Positions 35,318 through 43,033 of a DNA stretch of 64,000 nucleotides are shown here, in pieces. Made by a program: the position numbers and the translations under genes. Position 1 is the first letter of the stretch; each line of letters begins with the position of its first letter. A model generated the notes under the pieces. The model was not told where the DNA came from and made no database searches. It saw nothing but the letters and a program-made list of their open reading frames with translations. The stretch comes from Bin87 sp965221295 (GTDB lineage Bacteria; Chloroflexota; Dehalococcoidia; Lucifugimonadales; UBA3495): contig OZ244879.1 in NCBI GenBank assembly GCA_965221295.1, forward strand, positions 1,426,001 to 1,490,000, written 5' to 3'.

Positions 35318-36310
35318 ATGAAGGTCGCCATTCTGGACGATTACCAACGAGTAGCGGCTGATATGGCCGATTGGGGGAGTTTACCGTCAGGTATTGAGGT
35401 GGCATTTTTCAGTGATCACCTGGCCGATGAGGACGCGTTGGCGGAACGGCTGGCTGGTTTCGACGTAGTGATGGGGATGCGCGAACGAACGCCTTTCCCC
35501 CGCTCCCTGCTGGAGCGCCTGCCCACCCTGCGTTGCCTGATCACCACCGGAGCCCGCAACGCTTCCTTCAACCTGGATGCCGCCACCGAACTGGGCATCA
35601 CCGTTTGCGGTACGCAGGGAGCGGGCGAAGGTCCCACCGAGCTGACCTGGGGCCTGATCATCGGCCTGCTGCGAAGGATACCCGAGGAGGACCGCGCGAC
35701 CAGGATGAATGGCAAATGGGGATTGCACGTAGGCTCGGGCTTGCAAGGCAAGACCCTGGCGCTCTTGGGCCTGGGACACATCGGCTCGCTGGTGGCGCGG
35801 GTGGGCAACGCTTTCGACATGCGGGTTATCGCCTGGAGCCAGAACCTGACCGCCGAACGCGCGGCGGAATGCGGCGCCACCCTGGTGGACAAAGACGCGC
35901 TGTTCACTGAGGGCGACGTGGTTTCGGTTCACGTGCGGCTGAGTGAACGAACTCGCGGACTGGTGGGATCCCACGAAATTGGGTTGATGAAACCTTCCGC
36001 CATCCTGGTCAACATTTCCAGAGGGCCTATCGTCGACGAGCCGGCGTTGATTGACGCTCTCCAGCGCCGGGCCATCGGAGGAGCGGCGCTGGATACCTTC
36101 GATGTGGAGCCGCTGCCGCAAGATCATCCTTTCCTGACTCTGGACAACACCTTGATCACGCCACACGTAGGTTACGTAACCGACGACGGATACCGCGCGT
36201 TCTACTCAGGCGTGGTCGAAAATATCAGAGCCTTTGCCTCGGGCGATCCGGTGCGAGTGATCAACCCGGAGGTCTTGTCCGCGGATAACCTGCGTGGGCC
36301 GGACGCCTAG
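35318..36310 (+). CDS. D-2-hydroxyacid dehydrogenase family protein
   Basis: 330 residues. It has the two-domain D-isomer dehydrogenase layout: an N-terminal substrate domain (MKVAILDDYQ, MRERTPFPRSLLERLP), the NAD site LLGLGHIGSLVARVGNAF, the catalytic Arg region VSVHVRLSERTRGLV, KPSAILVNISRGPIVDEPAL, GAALDTFDVEPLP with the Glu, and the His in TPHVGYVT. It interconverts a 2-hydroxy acid and a 2-oxo acid. It is followed closely by the quinone oxidoreductase gene, probably in one transcript. Confidence 0.92.
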   Translation: MKVAILDDYQRVAADMADWGSLPSGIEVAFFSDHLADEDALAERLAGFDVVMGMRERTPFPRSLLERLPTLRCLITTGARNASFNLDAATELGITVCGTQGAGEGPTELTWGLIIGLLRRIPEEDRATRMNGKWGLHVGSGLQGKTLALLGLGHIGSLVARVGNAFDMRVIAWSQNLTAERAAECGATLVDKDALFTEGDVVSVHVRLSERTRGLVGSHEIGLMKPSAILVNISRGPIVDEPALIDALQRRAIGGAALDTFDVEPLPQDHPFLTLDNTLITPHVGYVTDDGYRAFYSGVVENIRAFASGDPVRVINPEVLSADNLRGPDA

Positions 36311-36344
36311 TTAAACCCGCGACCAAATGACGGAGAATCAAAAG

Positions 36345-37316
36345 ATGAAAGCGCTGCGAATCGAAGAATACGGCAACGTTGACGTGTTGCAATGGAAAGA
36401 TGCGCCCGAACCGAACCTGAACCCGCACCAGGTTTTGATCAAGGTGGACTCCGCCGGGGTGAACTATGCCGACATAATGCGACGGCAGGGCAAGTATCCC
36501 GGCCCCGACCTGCCCGCGACGTTAGGGCTGGAGGCTGCCGGCACAATCACCGCGCTGGGATCGGACGTTGCCGATGGGCGGCTGGCCGTGGGTCAGCGGG
36601 TGATGGCCATGGGCCCCCAGGGCCAGGCGGAGTACGTGGCGGTCAACGCCGGCTTCGTGTTTCCCTATCCCGAAGGCGTCGATCCGGTCCAAGCCGGCGG
36701 TATGCCCATAACCTTCTTGACCTCCTATCACCTGCTGAAGTCCCGCGGCGCGATGCGGCCGGGAGATACGGTTCTGATTCAAGCAGGCGCCTCCGGCGTT
36801 GGCACCGTGGCCATTCAGTTGGCCAAGGAGTGGGGCGCCCGGGTCATAGCCACGGCTTCCACAGAGGACAAGCTGGAATTGTGCCGCTCACTCGGCGCCG
36901 ACATCACGATCAACTACACGGAAGTGGACTTTGAGGACGAGGTGAAATCGATTACCGACGGCCGCGGGGTGGCGCTGGTCCTGGAGTGCGTCGGCGGGTC
37001 GGTTCTGGAGAAGTCGGTGCGTTGCGTCGCGTCCTATGGACGGCTGGTCAGCTACGGCAACGCCAGCGGGCAGCCGGCCAACCTGTCGGCCGCGGACATC
37101 ACGACGCTCAACCGCACGGTGGTCGGTTTCAGCATGGGCCGATCCCCCATAGGCTCGCTGGATCACCAGGGCGCCATGAACGACCTGTTCCCGTTGATCA
37201 CCGGCGGTCGTCTGAAGCTGATCGTGGACCGGATCATGCCAATGTCGGAAGCCGGCGACGCCCACCGGCACCTGGCCTCGCGCGGGACTCGCGGCAAGGT
37301 AATCCTGACGCCGTGA
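36345..37316 (+). CDS. Quinone oxidoreductase-like MDR protein
   Basis: 323 residues of the zeta-crystallin/QOR branch of medium-chain dehydrogenases. It has DSAGVNYADIMRRQGKYP, PATLGLEAAGTI, the cofactor site IQAGASGVGTVAIQLAK, ADITINYTEVDF and a C-terminal HRHLASRGTRGKVIL. The zinc-binding Cys cluster is absent, as expected for QOR. It reduces quinones or enones with NADPH. ATG 36345 has GGAG about 9 bases upstream; the ATG 6 codons earlier has no RBS. The stop overlaps the methyltransferase start. Confidence 0.9.
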   Translation: MKALRIEEYGNVDVLQWKDAPEPNLNPHQVLIKVDSAGVNYADIMRRQGKYPGPDLPATLGLEAAGTITALGSDVADGRLAVGQRVMAMGPQGQAEYVAVNAGFVFPYPEGVDPVQAGGMPITFLTSYHLLKSRGAMRPGDTVLIQAGASGVGTVAIQLAKEWGARVIATASTEDKLELCRSLGADITINYTEVDFEDEVKSITDGRGVALVLECVGGSVLEKSVRCVASYGRLVSYGNASGQPANLSAADITTLNRTVVGFSMGRSPIGSLDHQGAMNDLFPLITGGRLKLIVDRIMPMSEAGDAHRHLASRGTRGKVILTP

Positions 37317-38149
37317 TGGACGCTGCGGCTAACTACGCCGCGGTTTATGACGCGGCCCAGGCGGCCGGCAGGTTTCCAGATCACCGGCTGCCCGGCGATC
37401 ACTGGGCCGACGAAGCGGAACTGTTCCGACTCAACCCCAGGCGGCCCCTGGAATCGGACCTGTTGGCATTGGCGTCGTACCTGGAACCGTCGGACGTATT
37501 GCTTGACGTAGGCGGCGGAGCGGGCCGGGTGTCGCTGGCCCTGGCCGACCGGGTGAAGGAGGTCGTGCTGGTGGAGCCTTCGGCCAGTATGCGGGAGCAG
37601 TTCGTGATGGCCCGCGACCAGGCCGGTATCGCCAACACCCGTATTGCCGCCGAATGGTGGTTGGATTCAAACGAAACCGGCGATGTGGCGCACGTCGCCG
37701 ATGTAACGTATTTCGTGCGCGACATCGTTCCCTTCATCGTCAAGCTGCACAACGCCGCAGCCCGCCGAGTCATGATAACGGTATGGCGTCCCACTCCCGG
37801 CGACATGGGGGCGGAACCGCGCCGACTGGTGATGGGCCAACAACCGCCAGAGTGGCCGGGCCTGCCCGAACTGGCCGTCGTACTGTGGGAGATGGGCCTG
37901 TTGCCGGAAATTCGGCCACTATCGGATCAGCCGTGGTGGTTGACGGACGCCGAACGGAATCTGTCCGAGGAAGCGGCCATCGACTTGGCCATGCAACGGC
38001 TCGACGCCACCGATGAGGCTACGCGCCAAGCAGTGGCATCAAAATTGGATCAACTCTTCGACCGAACCCCCAACGGATTGAATCCCAGATGGCTGAGCCG
38101 CCCCAGGATGGTTCTGCTAACCTGGGACACCCGCGGCGGCGGCCTGTGA
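37316..38149 (+). CDS. Class I SAM-dependent methyltransferase
   Basis: 277 residues. Motif I VLLDVGGGAGRVSLALA and motif II KEVVLVEPSASMREQ define a Rossmann methyltransferase. The C-terminal half (PGLPELAVVLWEMGLLPEIRPL) has no distinctive acceptor motif. The ATG overlaps the upstream QOR stop (TGATG), so it is translationally coupled. Substrate unknown. A strong hairpin follows at 38171-38210. Confidence 0.87.
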   Translation: MDAAANYAAVYDAAQAAGRFPDHRLPGDHWADEAELFRLNPRRPLESDLLALASYLEPSDVLLDVGGGAGRVSLALADRVKEVVLVEPSASMREQFVMARDQAGIANTRIAAEWWLDSNETGDVAHVADVTYFVRDIVPFIVKLHNAAARRVMITVWRPTPGDMGAEPRRLVMGQQPPEWPGLPELAVVLWEMGLLPEIRPLSDQPWWLTDAERNLSEEAAIDLAMQRLDATDEATRQAVASKLDQLFDRTPNGLNPRWLSRPRMVLLTWDTRGGGL

Positions 38150-38170
38150 GGATCCGCGCTACGTGAGAAC

Positions 38171-38210
38171 CGGCGCAACGACGCGAAGCAAATCGCGCTC
38201 CGTTGCGCCG
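38171..38210. terminator. Long hairpin between methyltransferase and cupin genes
   Basis: CGGCGCAACG (38171-38180) pairs perfectly with CGTTGCGCCG (38201-38210). The loop (ACGCGAAGCAAATCGCGCTC) resembles the internal GACGCGGCAATCCCGCT of the 127-bp repeats at 43 kb, so this may be a worn palindromic repeat acting between convergent genes. Confidence 0.5.
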
Positions 38211-38250
38211 CAGTTCCGAGGGCCGGCGATGCGAGGAGTTGAGCCCGGGT

Positions 38251-38619
38251 TCACCCTTCTGCGGCGGGCAGCCACGGCGACCACAGCGTGATGGGAATGG
38301 TCACCGACACCCGCGGCTGGTCGCCCACCACCGCAGTGGTGTGGCCCTGTCCGGTGAGGTCATCGGCCATGAGCACGTCGCCAGCTCCGAAACGGCGTTT
38401 GGTTCCATCGCCAATGCCAATTTCCATCTCCCCAGACAGGGTGATGACGTATTGCCGCCGAGGGGCGGTGTGCCAGTCGGAGAAATATCCGGGCTCGAAC
38501 CTACGGAAATTGACGCCCGGCGTGACTTGCATACCGCTGTGTATGGCTCGTTCCGAGGGCAGATCCAGGTCCTCAAAATGGGTCTGGCCATCGTCTCCCG
38601 TGTAGATGCGTACGAACAT
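38251..38619 (-). CDS. Small cupin-domain protein
   Basis: 122 residues, single cupin barrel: GVNFRRFEPGYFSDWHTAPRRQYVITLSGEMEIGIGDG is motif 1, and RRFGAGDVLMADDLTGQGHTTAVVG is motif 2, with His ligands for a metal. Function unknown; dioxygenase, isomerase or sensor roles are all possible for the fold. ATG 38619 has AGGAGG upstream, favouring it over the longer frame. Confidence 0.85.
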   Translation of the reverse strand: MFVRIYTGDDGQTHFEDLDLPSERAIHSGMQVTPGVNFRRFEPGYFSDWHTAPRRQYVITLSGEMEIGIGDGTKRRFGAGDVLMADDLTGQGHTTAVVGDQPRVSVTIPITLWSPWLPAAEG

Positions 38620-38753
38620 GTCGCAGATGCCTCCTGTTTTTCCAGATTGGCTCCCGGTGCGGCCCAGTCCGGCCAAAGGGACCAGCGCCGCGCCGTGGGC
38701 GGTATTTTAGCGCATCGCCCGCCCGCGCGGGTCGCCCGGCATTGTGCGCAGTT

Positions 38754-38798
38754 TGTCATTGCGCGGCGCGCGGCAATCGCGATGGGCGCCGCCGACGG
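38754..38798. repeat. Degenerate copy of the 127-bp palindromic repeat (left end)
   Basis: TGTCATTGCGCGG, then GCGGCAATC and a GATGGGCGCCGCCG stretch, follow the left half of the 43-kb repeats with internal deletions. The right end is missing. It sits just upstream of the tRNA-Thr gene. Confidence 0.5.
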
Positions 38799-38848
38799 AT
38801 ATTCGCGGCGTGCCTGTGGTCCGAGCCAGGAGAATCGATCGCTGAATG

Positions 38849-38878
38849 TTGAGAAAGCGGACGCCGTCGTCGTACAAT
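38849..38878 (+). promoter_or_regulatory. Promoter for tRNA-Thr
   Basis: TTGAGA (38849-38854), 18 bases, TACAAT (38873-38878); the tRNA starts 9 bases later. Confidence 0.65.
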
Positions 38879-38887
38879 GTGACAGGC

Positions 38888-38963
38888 GCCGATGTAGCTC
38901 AGCCGGAAGAGCAGCGGTTTCGTAAACCGCAGGTCAAGGGTTCGAGTCCCTTCATCGGCTCCA
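38888..38963 (+). tRNA. trnT: tRNA-Thr (anticodon CGT)
   Basis: 76 nt including an encoded CCA. The acceptor GCCGATG pairs with CATCGGC. The D arm contains AGCTCAGCCGGAAGAGC. The anticodon stem GCGGT/ACCGC carries loop TTCGTAA (anticodon CGT), and the T arm has GGTTCGAGTCC. A T run follows the gene (CGTTTTTCG), which may end transcription. Confidence 0.96.
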
Positions 38964-39101
38964 GCGTTTTTCGAGGGGCATCGCCAACAGGACTACGAGG
39001 CGCCCTCACCGGACTTGCCGCGCAGGTGTCCTAACTGCAGATCAACGTTGGCCTCGGCGCCGGCGTCTCTGGCGGGAACCGGTCAGCCCGCAAACGGTCT
39101 G

Positions 39102-40376
39102 CTACTGGGCCACGAATGCCAGCGTTTCCCCATTGACGTCTATGACGTATTCTTGGCCAGACTCTAAGCCGTCGCCCAGGTCCACCACCGTCTCCACCGA
39201 CGGGTAGTCTTGGGTGCAGGCGATGGCGTCGGCGCGATCCTCGTGGTGGGTGATGCGCACGTTGATCCGGCCCGGCTCCACGCGGTCGATGTCGTAGCCG
39301 TTGAACGCCGAGCAACCGCTTCCCTTGGGCAACGCGGACACCACCATGACCTGGTAAACCGGCGGGAATTTCTCCAAGATGCGCAGCTCGGTAGCCATGA
39401 TGGGCGAAGGCAGCGTGGCGGGATTGACGTAATGCTCCGGCGGCGGCGTGAAGCCGTTGGTCAGCCGTTCGTTGGCCCTGACCCGGTAGCTCTCGCCCGC
39501 GGCAAATGGCCCGGCCACCGCCACCGACTCGCTCGCTTCGCGGGGAGGCGAGGCGCAGGACGCCGATCCGTCGCTGTCCCGCTTCGCCAGGATGTTCAAT
39601 CGGGCGTAGATTTCAGCGTCCACCAGCTCGGCGGTCAGGTCCTGCAGGCGTGAGCATTCCTCGCCGCCGGGCAGGAGGTAGGTCGCCGTCAGCAGGTAAC
39701 CGTCCTCATGCGGGGCTATGTCCACTCTGCTTACGGGAGCCGTAACGACGAACCAATCGCCGGCTGGGATGGTGGCGTCGGTCGGCGCGTTGGCCGGCGG
39801 CGGGCTGACCAGCGCCAGGACTATTTCCAACTCGCTGGGGCCGCCCTGGGTGATGACCTCGTAGGCCGTGTCGGTTGTGAAACCCAGGCTGCCATCCGGG
39901 TAGGTGACGCTAGCCTGCACGGCGTAGGTATTGCCGGGCCGGATGGCCTCGCGGTCGTAGGCCAGGCGAAACGGGATCGGCCCGCGGCCCTGGACGATCA
40001 CGTCGGCGCTGGCCACTAGAGTCGAAGCAACGTCGGTCAGTGAAACGTCGCGCAGTTCCACCGTCATGGCGCTTCCCGGCGGCAACTCGACGCCTTCGGG
40101 GAATGAAATGACGCCGGTGATTGCGGCTGCGTCGCCGTCGTTGCGGTTCGCTACGGTGGTAGCGCTGTCACTGGTGGGCGATCCGGCCGGCGCCGCGCCG
40201 TCCGCTGGATTCGGCGCCGCGGCCGTGGCCGCTGGGGAACCTGGGGTGGGGCGGGCCGTGGGGCCGGCGTCGCCGCCAGCGCCCGGGGACGGTGGCTCCG
40301 CGCCACAGGCGGAGGCCAACAGCACGGCCACGAGGCACAATACGCCTAAAACGATACGCCTGCCAATCCCTGGCAT
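39102..40376 (-). CDS. YbaY/YscW-type lipoprotein
   Basis: 424 residues. The signal VLCLVAVLLASAC ends in a lipobox-like Cys25. A Pro/Ala/Gly-rich linker runs to ~85. Residues ~85-190 match the YbaY/YscW beta-sandwich pattern: ITGVISFPEGVELPPGSAMTVELRDVS, PIPFRLAYDREAIRPGNTYAVQA. The remaining ~230 residues form further beta-rich sequence with six Cys that could pair. It is exported and membrane-anchored; role unknown. No co-transcribed neighbours; it lies between two tRNA genes. Confidence 0.78.
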   Translation of the reverse strand: MPGIGRRIVLGVLCLVAVLLASACGAEPPSPGAGGDAGPTARPTPGSPAATAAAPNPADGAAPAGSPTSDSATTVANRNDGDAAAITGVISFPEGVELPPGSAMTVELRDVSLTDVASTLVASADVIVQGRGPIPFRLAYDREAIRPGNTYAVQASVTYPDGSLGFTTDTAYEVITQGGPSELEIVLALVSPPPANAPTDATIPAGDWFVVTAPVSRVDIAPHEDGYLLTATYLLPGGEECSRLQDLTAELVDAEIYARLNILAKRDSDGSASCASPPREASESVAVAGPFAAGESYRVRANERLTNGFTPPPEHYVNPATLPSPIMATELRILEKFPPVYQVMVVSALPKGSGCSAFNGYDIDRVEPGRINVRITHHEDRADAIACTQDYPSVETVVDLGDGLESGQEYVIDVNGETLAFVAQ

Positions 40377-40469
40377 CGAACCCTCCGGCGCGGCTCCCGG
40401 GAGCGCACTTGGGCGATGCCAACGCGACCAGACGTGGGCCGCGCAAAGGGCGTGGGAGCGTGGATGAGT

Positions 40470-40556
40470 TGGTGCCGAAGGTCAGACTCGAACTGACACG
40501 GGATATTATCCCACCGGTTTTTGAGACCGGCGCGTCTACCATTCCGCCACTTCGGC
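40470..40556 (-). tRNA. trnL: tRNA-Leu (anticodon CAA)
   Basis: 87 nt on the minus strand with encoded CCA. The acceptor GCCGAAG pairs with CTTCGGC. The anticodon stem CCGGT/ACCGG has loop CTCAAAA, giving anticodon CAA. A long variable arm (TGGGATAATATCCCG) marks a class II tRNA, and the T arm has AGTTCGAGTCT. An AGTATA at 40565-40570 provides a TATACT -10 box just upstream. Confidence 0.95.
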
Positions 40557-40564
40557 CTGCAAAA

Positions 40565-40570
40565 AGTATA
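40565..40570 (-). promoter_or_regulatory. -10 box of tRNA-Leu
   Basis: TATACT on the minus strand, 8 bases before the tRNA. No convincing -35 box. Confidence 0.45.
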
Positions 40571-40746
40571 GCACAGTTGCGCGGTTGGGCTGGCCCGTGT
40601 AGCATGGTTAGTCAGGGCCGCCCATGAATATTCCGCGCCACTGGCGTGCTGAATCAGGCTTGCGCTGATTCGCGCGGATGCTGAATCCGGCGGATGCGGA
40701 ACCACACGCGGCCCTTCCCCGATAGGGTAACTTGGGACGGCGCAAC

Positions 40747-41202
40747 ATGGTTAGCATCAAAGACCGATTGGAAGAAGACATCCGCAATACCATGCGGGCG
40801 CGAGATCGCGCGCGCCTGGAGACCCTGCGCTTCCTCAAGAGCCAGATCCAGCTGGCCGAGAAGAACGCCCTGGCCGAGTTCGACGAAGACGGCGTCACCG
40901 ATGTGATCGCCAAGCAGGCCAAGGACCGGCGCGAGAGCATCGAAATGTTCGGACAAGGCGGCCGCGTCGACCTCGTGGAGAAGGAACAGGCCGCCCTCGC
41001 CATCTTGCAGGAGTACCTGCCGGAGCAGATGGACGCCGCGACCATCGAAGCGCTGGCCCGCCAGGTCATCGCCGATGTGGGCGCCGCCGGACCGTCCGAT
41101 CGCGGCAAGGTGATGGGACGCATCATGCCGCAGGTGCGAGGCAAGGCGGACGGCAGCCTGGTCAACGCCACCGTGTCTCGCCTGCTGGAATCCCTGGGCT
41201 AG
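40747..41202 (+). CDS. yqeY: GatB/YqeY domain protein
   Basis: 151 residues of typical YqeY length: SIKDRLEEDIRNTMRARD, LRFLKSQIQLAE, EMFGQGGRVDLVEKEQAALAILQEYLPEQM and a C-terminal DRGKVMGRIMPQVRGKADGSLVN. YqeY resembles the tRNA-binding tail of GatB; its cellular role is not settled. ATG 40747 begins the domain. It ends 8 bases before purQ and is likely co-transcribed with it. Confidence 0.93.
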   Translation: MVSIKDRLEEDIRNTMRARDRARLETLRFLKSQIQLAEKNALAEFDEDGVTDVIAKQAKDRRESIEMFGQGGRVDLVEKEQAALAILQEYLPEQMDAATIEALARQVIADVGAAGPSDRGKVMGRIMPQVRGKADGSLVNATVSRLLESLG

Positions 41203-41210
41203 TCGGCGCC

Positions 41211-42071
41211 ATGCGGTTCGGCATCGTGGTGTTTCCGGGCACCTGGAGCGAGGGAGACTGCCACTACGCCGTTACCGGAACGCTGGGCCAGCAGGCCGAT
41301 TACGTCTGGCACAAGGACAGCGACCTGACCGGCTACGACGCCATCATCGTGCCCGGCGGTTTCTCCTACGGCGACTATCTGCGAGCCGGCGCCATCGCCA
41401 GATTCTCGCCGGTGATGGGCGCCGTCGCCGAATTCGCCAACGCCGGCGGCCCCGTCATCGGCATCTGCAACGGCTTTCAGATTCTCTGCGAGGCCGGCCT
41501 GCTCCCCGGCGCCCTGCGACGCAACGGCCGCCTGCAATACGTTTGCCAGTGGACCAACCTGCGCCCCCAGCGAACCGACACCATCTTCACCAGCCGTTGC
41601 GATCTGGAACGCCCGCTGGCGATTCCCGTGTCCCACGGCGAGGGATGCTACTACGCTCCGCCGCAAACCATCGCGGAACTCGAGGCCGCCGGCAGGGTCC
41701 TGTTCCGGTACTGCGAACCCGACGGCCGCGTTACTGTCGCCGCCAACCCCAACGGCTCCGTGGGCAACATCGCCGGCATTATCAATGAGCCGGGCAACGT
41801 GCTGGGGATGATGCCCCACCCGGAACGCAGCTGCGAACCGTTGCTGGGCTCCGATGACGGCAACCTGATCTTCGGTTCCATGGTGGACGCCTGGGCCGGC
41901 GCGACTGGCGCCCTGGCCGTCGATGGCTCCCCAGGCGCCAATGCCGGCGATGGCGATGCCCGTGATGGCAATGCCCGCGATGGCGACGCCAGCGACGGGG
42001 ATGCTCGTGATGGCAACGCCAGCGCCGCCAATGCCCGGGACGGGAATCCGCCGGCCGGCGCCGCCCGGTAG
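41211..42071 (+). CDS. purQ: FGAM synthase glutaminase subunit PurQ with extended tail
   Basis: 286 residues. Class I glutaminase: FGIVVFPGTWSE, IVPGGFSYGDYLRAGA, nucleophile Cys86 in IGICNGFQIL, and His203 with Glu205 in MMPHPERS. It supplies ammonia to PurL for purine synthesis. The catalytic domain ends near residue 225. About 60 more residues form a low-complexity tail of repeated (D/N)GxARDG-type units rich in Asp, Gly, Asn and Ala, unknown in PurQ. The tail is encoded by repeated GATGGCAAYGCC-like DNA at about 41930-42040. purL lies 8.5 kb away, and no purS is visible. Confidence 0.93.
   Translation: MRFGIVVFPGTWSEGDCHYAVTGTLGQQADYVWHKDSDLTGYDAIIVPGGFSYGDYLRAGAIARFSPVMGAVAEFANAGGPVIGICNGFQILCEAGLLPGALRRNGRLQYVCQWTNLRPQRTDTIFTSRCDLERPLAIPVSHGEGCYYAPPQTIAELEAAGRVLFRYCEPDGRVTVAANPNGSVGNIAGIINEPGNVLGMMPHPERSCEPLLGSDDGNLIFGSMVDAWAGATGALAVDGSPGANAGDGDARDGNARDGDASDGDARDGNASAANARDGNPPAGAAR
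41930..42040 (+). repeat. Degenerate 12-15 bp repeats encoding the PurQ tail
   Basis: Successive units of the form GATGGC(G/A)A(T/C)GCC(C/A)G(T/C) code for alternating Asp-Gly-Asp/Asn-Ala-Arg/Ser. The units differ at a few bases, so expansion is not brand new. A length change here would alter only the tail, not the active site. Confidence 0.6.
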
Positions 42072-42073
42072 CG

Positions 42074-42997
42074 ATGCTGCTTTCCATCGGGCTGGCCGCC
42101 ATCGCCGTGCTGGGGTTCGGCAGCGCCGCCGTGCTCGCCCGCCTGGGCATGTCGGCAGAGGGCGGGATGCGCCCCATGCCCGGCGCCCTGGTGTCCTTGG
42201 TGGCCTCGACGCTGCTGGCCGGGAGCCTGGCGCTGATCTTCGAGTTTCGCGCCGTCATCGCCCTGCCCGCCATCGCCGTGGTCTGGCTGCTGGCCAACGG
42301 CTGCCTCACCTATCTGGGCGGGCGATCCCAGCAGTACATCGCCATCAACCTCATCGGCGCGTCACGGGTGACGCCCATCGTGGGCAGCGCCGCGCTGTTC
42401 TCGGCCCTGTTCGCGGTGACGCTGACCCAGCTGGGCGTCCCCGGATTCCACGAGCAGTTGAACCCGCTGCTGGGATTGGGCACCGTGTTCGTGGTGGCTG
42501 GCCTGGCCCTGACTGGCGGCAACTTCCTGCGCCAGAGCTGGGGTCGAGACTGGCAGTCGGTGGCTGGCTACGGCCTGGCGATCATGGCGGCGGCCTGCTA
42601 CGGCGGCGCCACCCTGACCGGCCGCGTCCTGAGCATCAAGTTCGGCTCGCCCCTGGTCATGGCCGCCGGCAGCATGTTCTTCGCCACGCTGATCCTGGCG
42701 CCGGTGTTCGGGCGCGAGGCGGCCCAGAAGTCCGTGAGCGCCGGCTGGGCGCCCGTGTTCGTATTCCTGGCGGGGTTTGCCGCGGCCTGCGCGGTGATGT
42801 CGCTGTACTTCGCGGTGACGCGAGAGGGTTCCAACGTGCTGGTCATCGCGCCCATCGTGTCCTGCAACCCGCTGGTCACGCTGTTCCTGGCCCGAATGCT
42901 GCTGCGAGGACGGGAGTCGGTCACCCGCGAACTGGTCATCGGGACGCTGATCGCCGTCGGAGGGGTGTCGCTGGTGGTGACCGGCGGCCTGCTCTGA
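42074..42997 (+). CDS. EamA/DMT family membrane transporter
   Basis: 307 residues with ten hydrophobic segments in two EamA-like halves. Each half contains a typical dyad (INLIGASRVTPIVGSAALFSALFAV; EGSNVLVIAPIVSCNPLVTLFLA). DMT proteins export metabolites or take up nucleotide sugars; the substrate is unknown. The ATG lies two bases after the purQ stop, so translation is probably coupled to purQ. Confidence 0.88.
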   Translation: MLLSIGLAAIAVLGFGSAAVLARLGMSAEGGMRPMPGALVSLVASTLLAGSLALIFEFRAVIALPAIAVVWLLANGCLTYLGGRSQQYIAINLIGASRVTPIVGSAALFSALFAVTLTQLGVPGFHEQLNPLLGLGTVFVVAGLALTGGNFLRQSWGRDWQSVAGYGLAIMAAACYGGATLTGRVLSIKFGSPLVMAAGSMFFATLILAPVFGREAAQKSVSAGWAPVFVFLAGFAAACAVMSLYFAVTREGSNVLVIAPIVSCNPLVTLFLARMLLRGRESVTRELVIGTLIAVGGVSLVVTGGLL

Positions 42998-43033
42998 CAC
43001 CCGCGCCGGAGGCGCGCGGCCGCCCCCCTCACC
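42998..43033. other. Short spacer before repeat array
   Basis: CACCCGCGCCGGAGGCGCGCGG holds a small GCGCC-ggag-GGCGC-like hairpin right after the transporter stop. It leads directly into the first repeat. Confidence 0.4.

Noticed and set aside
38754..38963. Integration site at tRNA-Thr
   Set aside because: No integrase gene and no direct repeat of the tRNA 3' end are found nearby.
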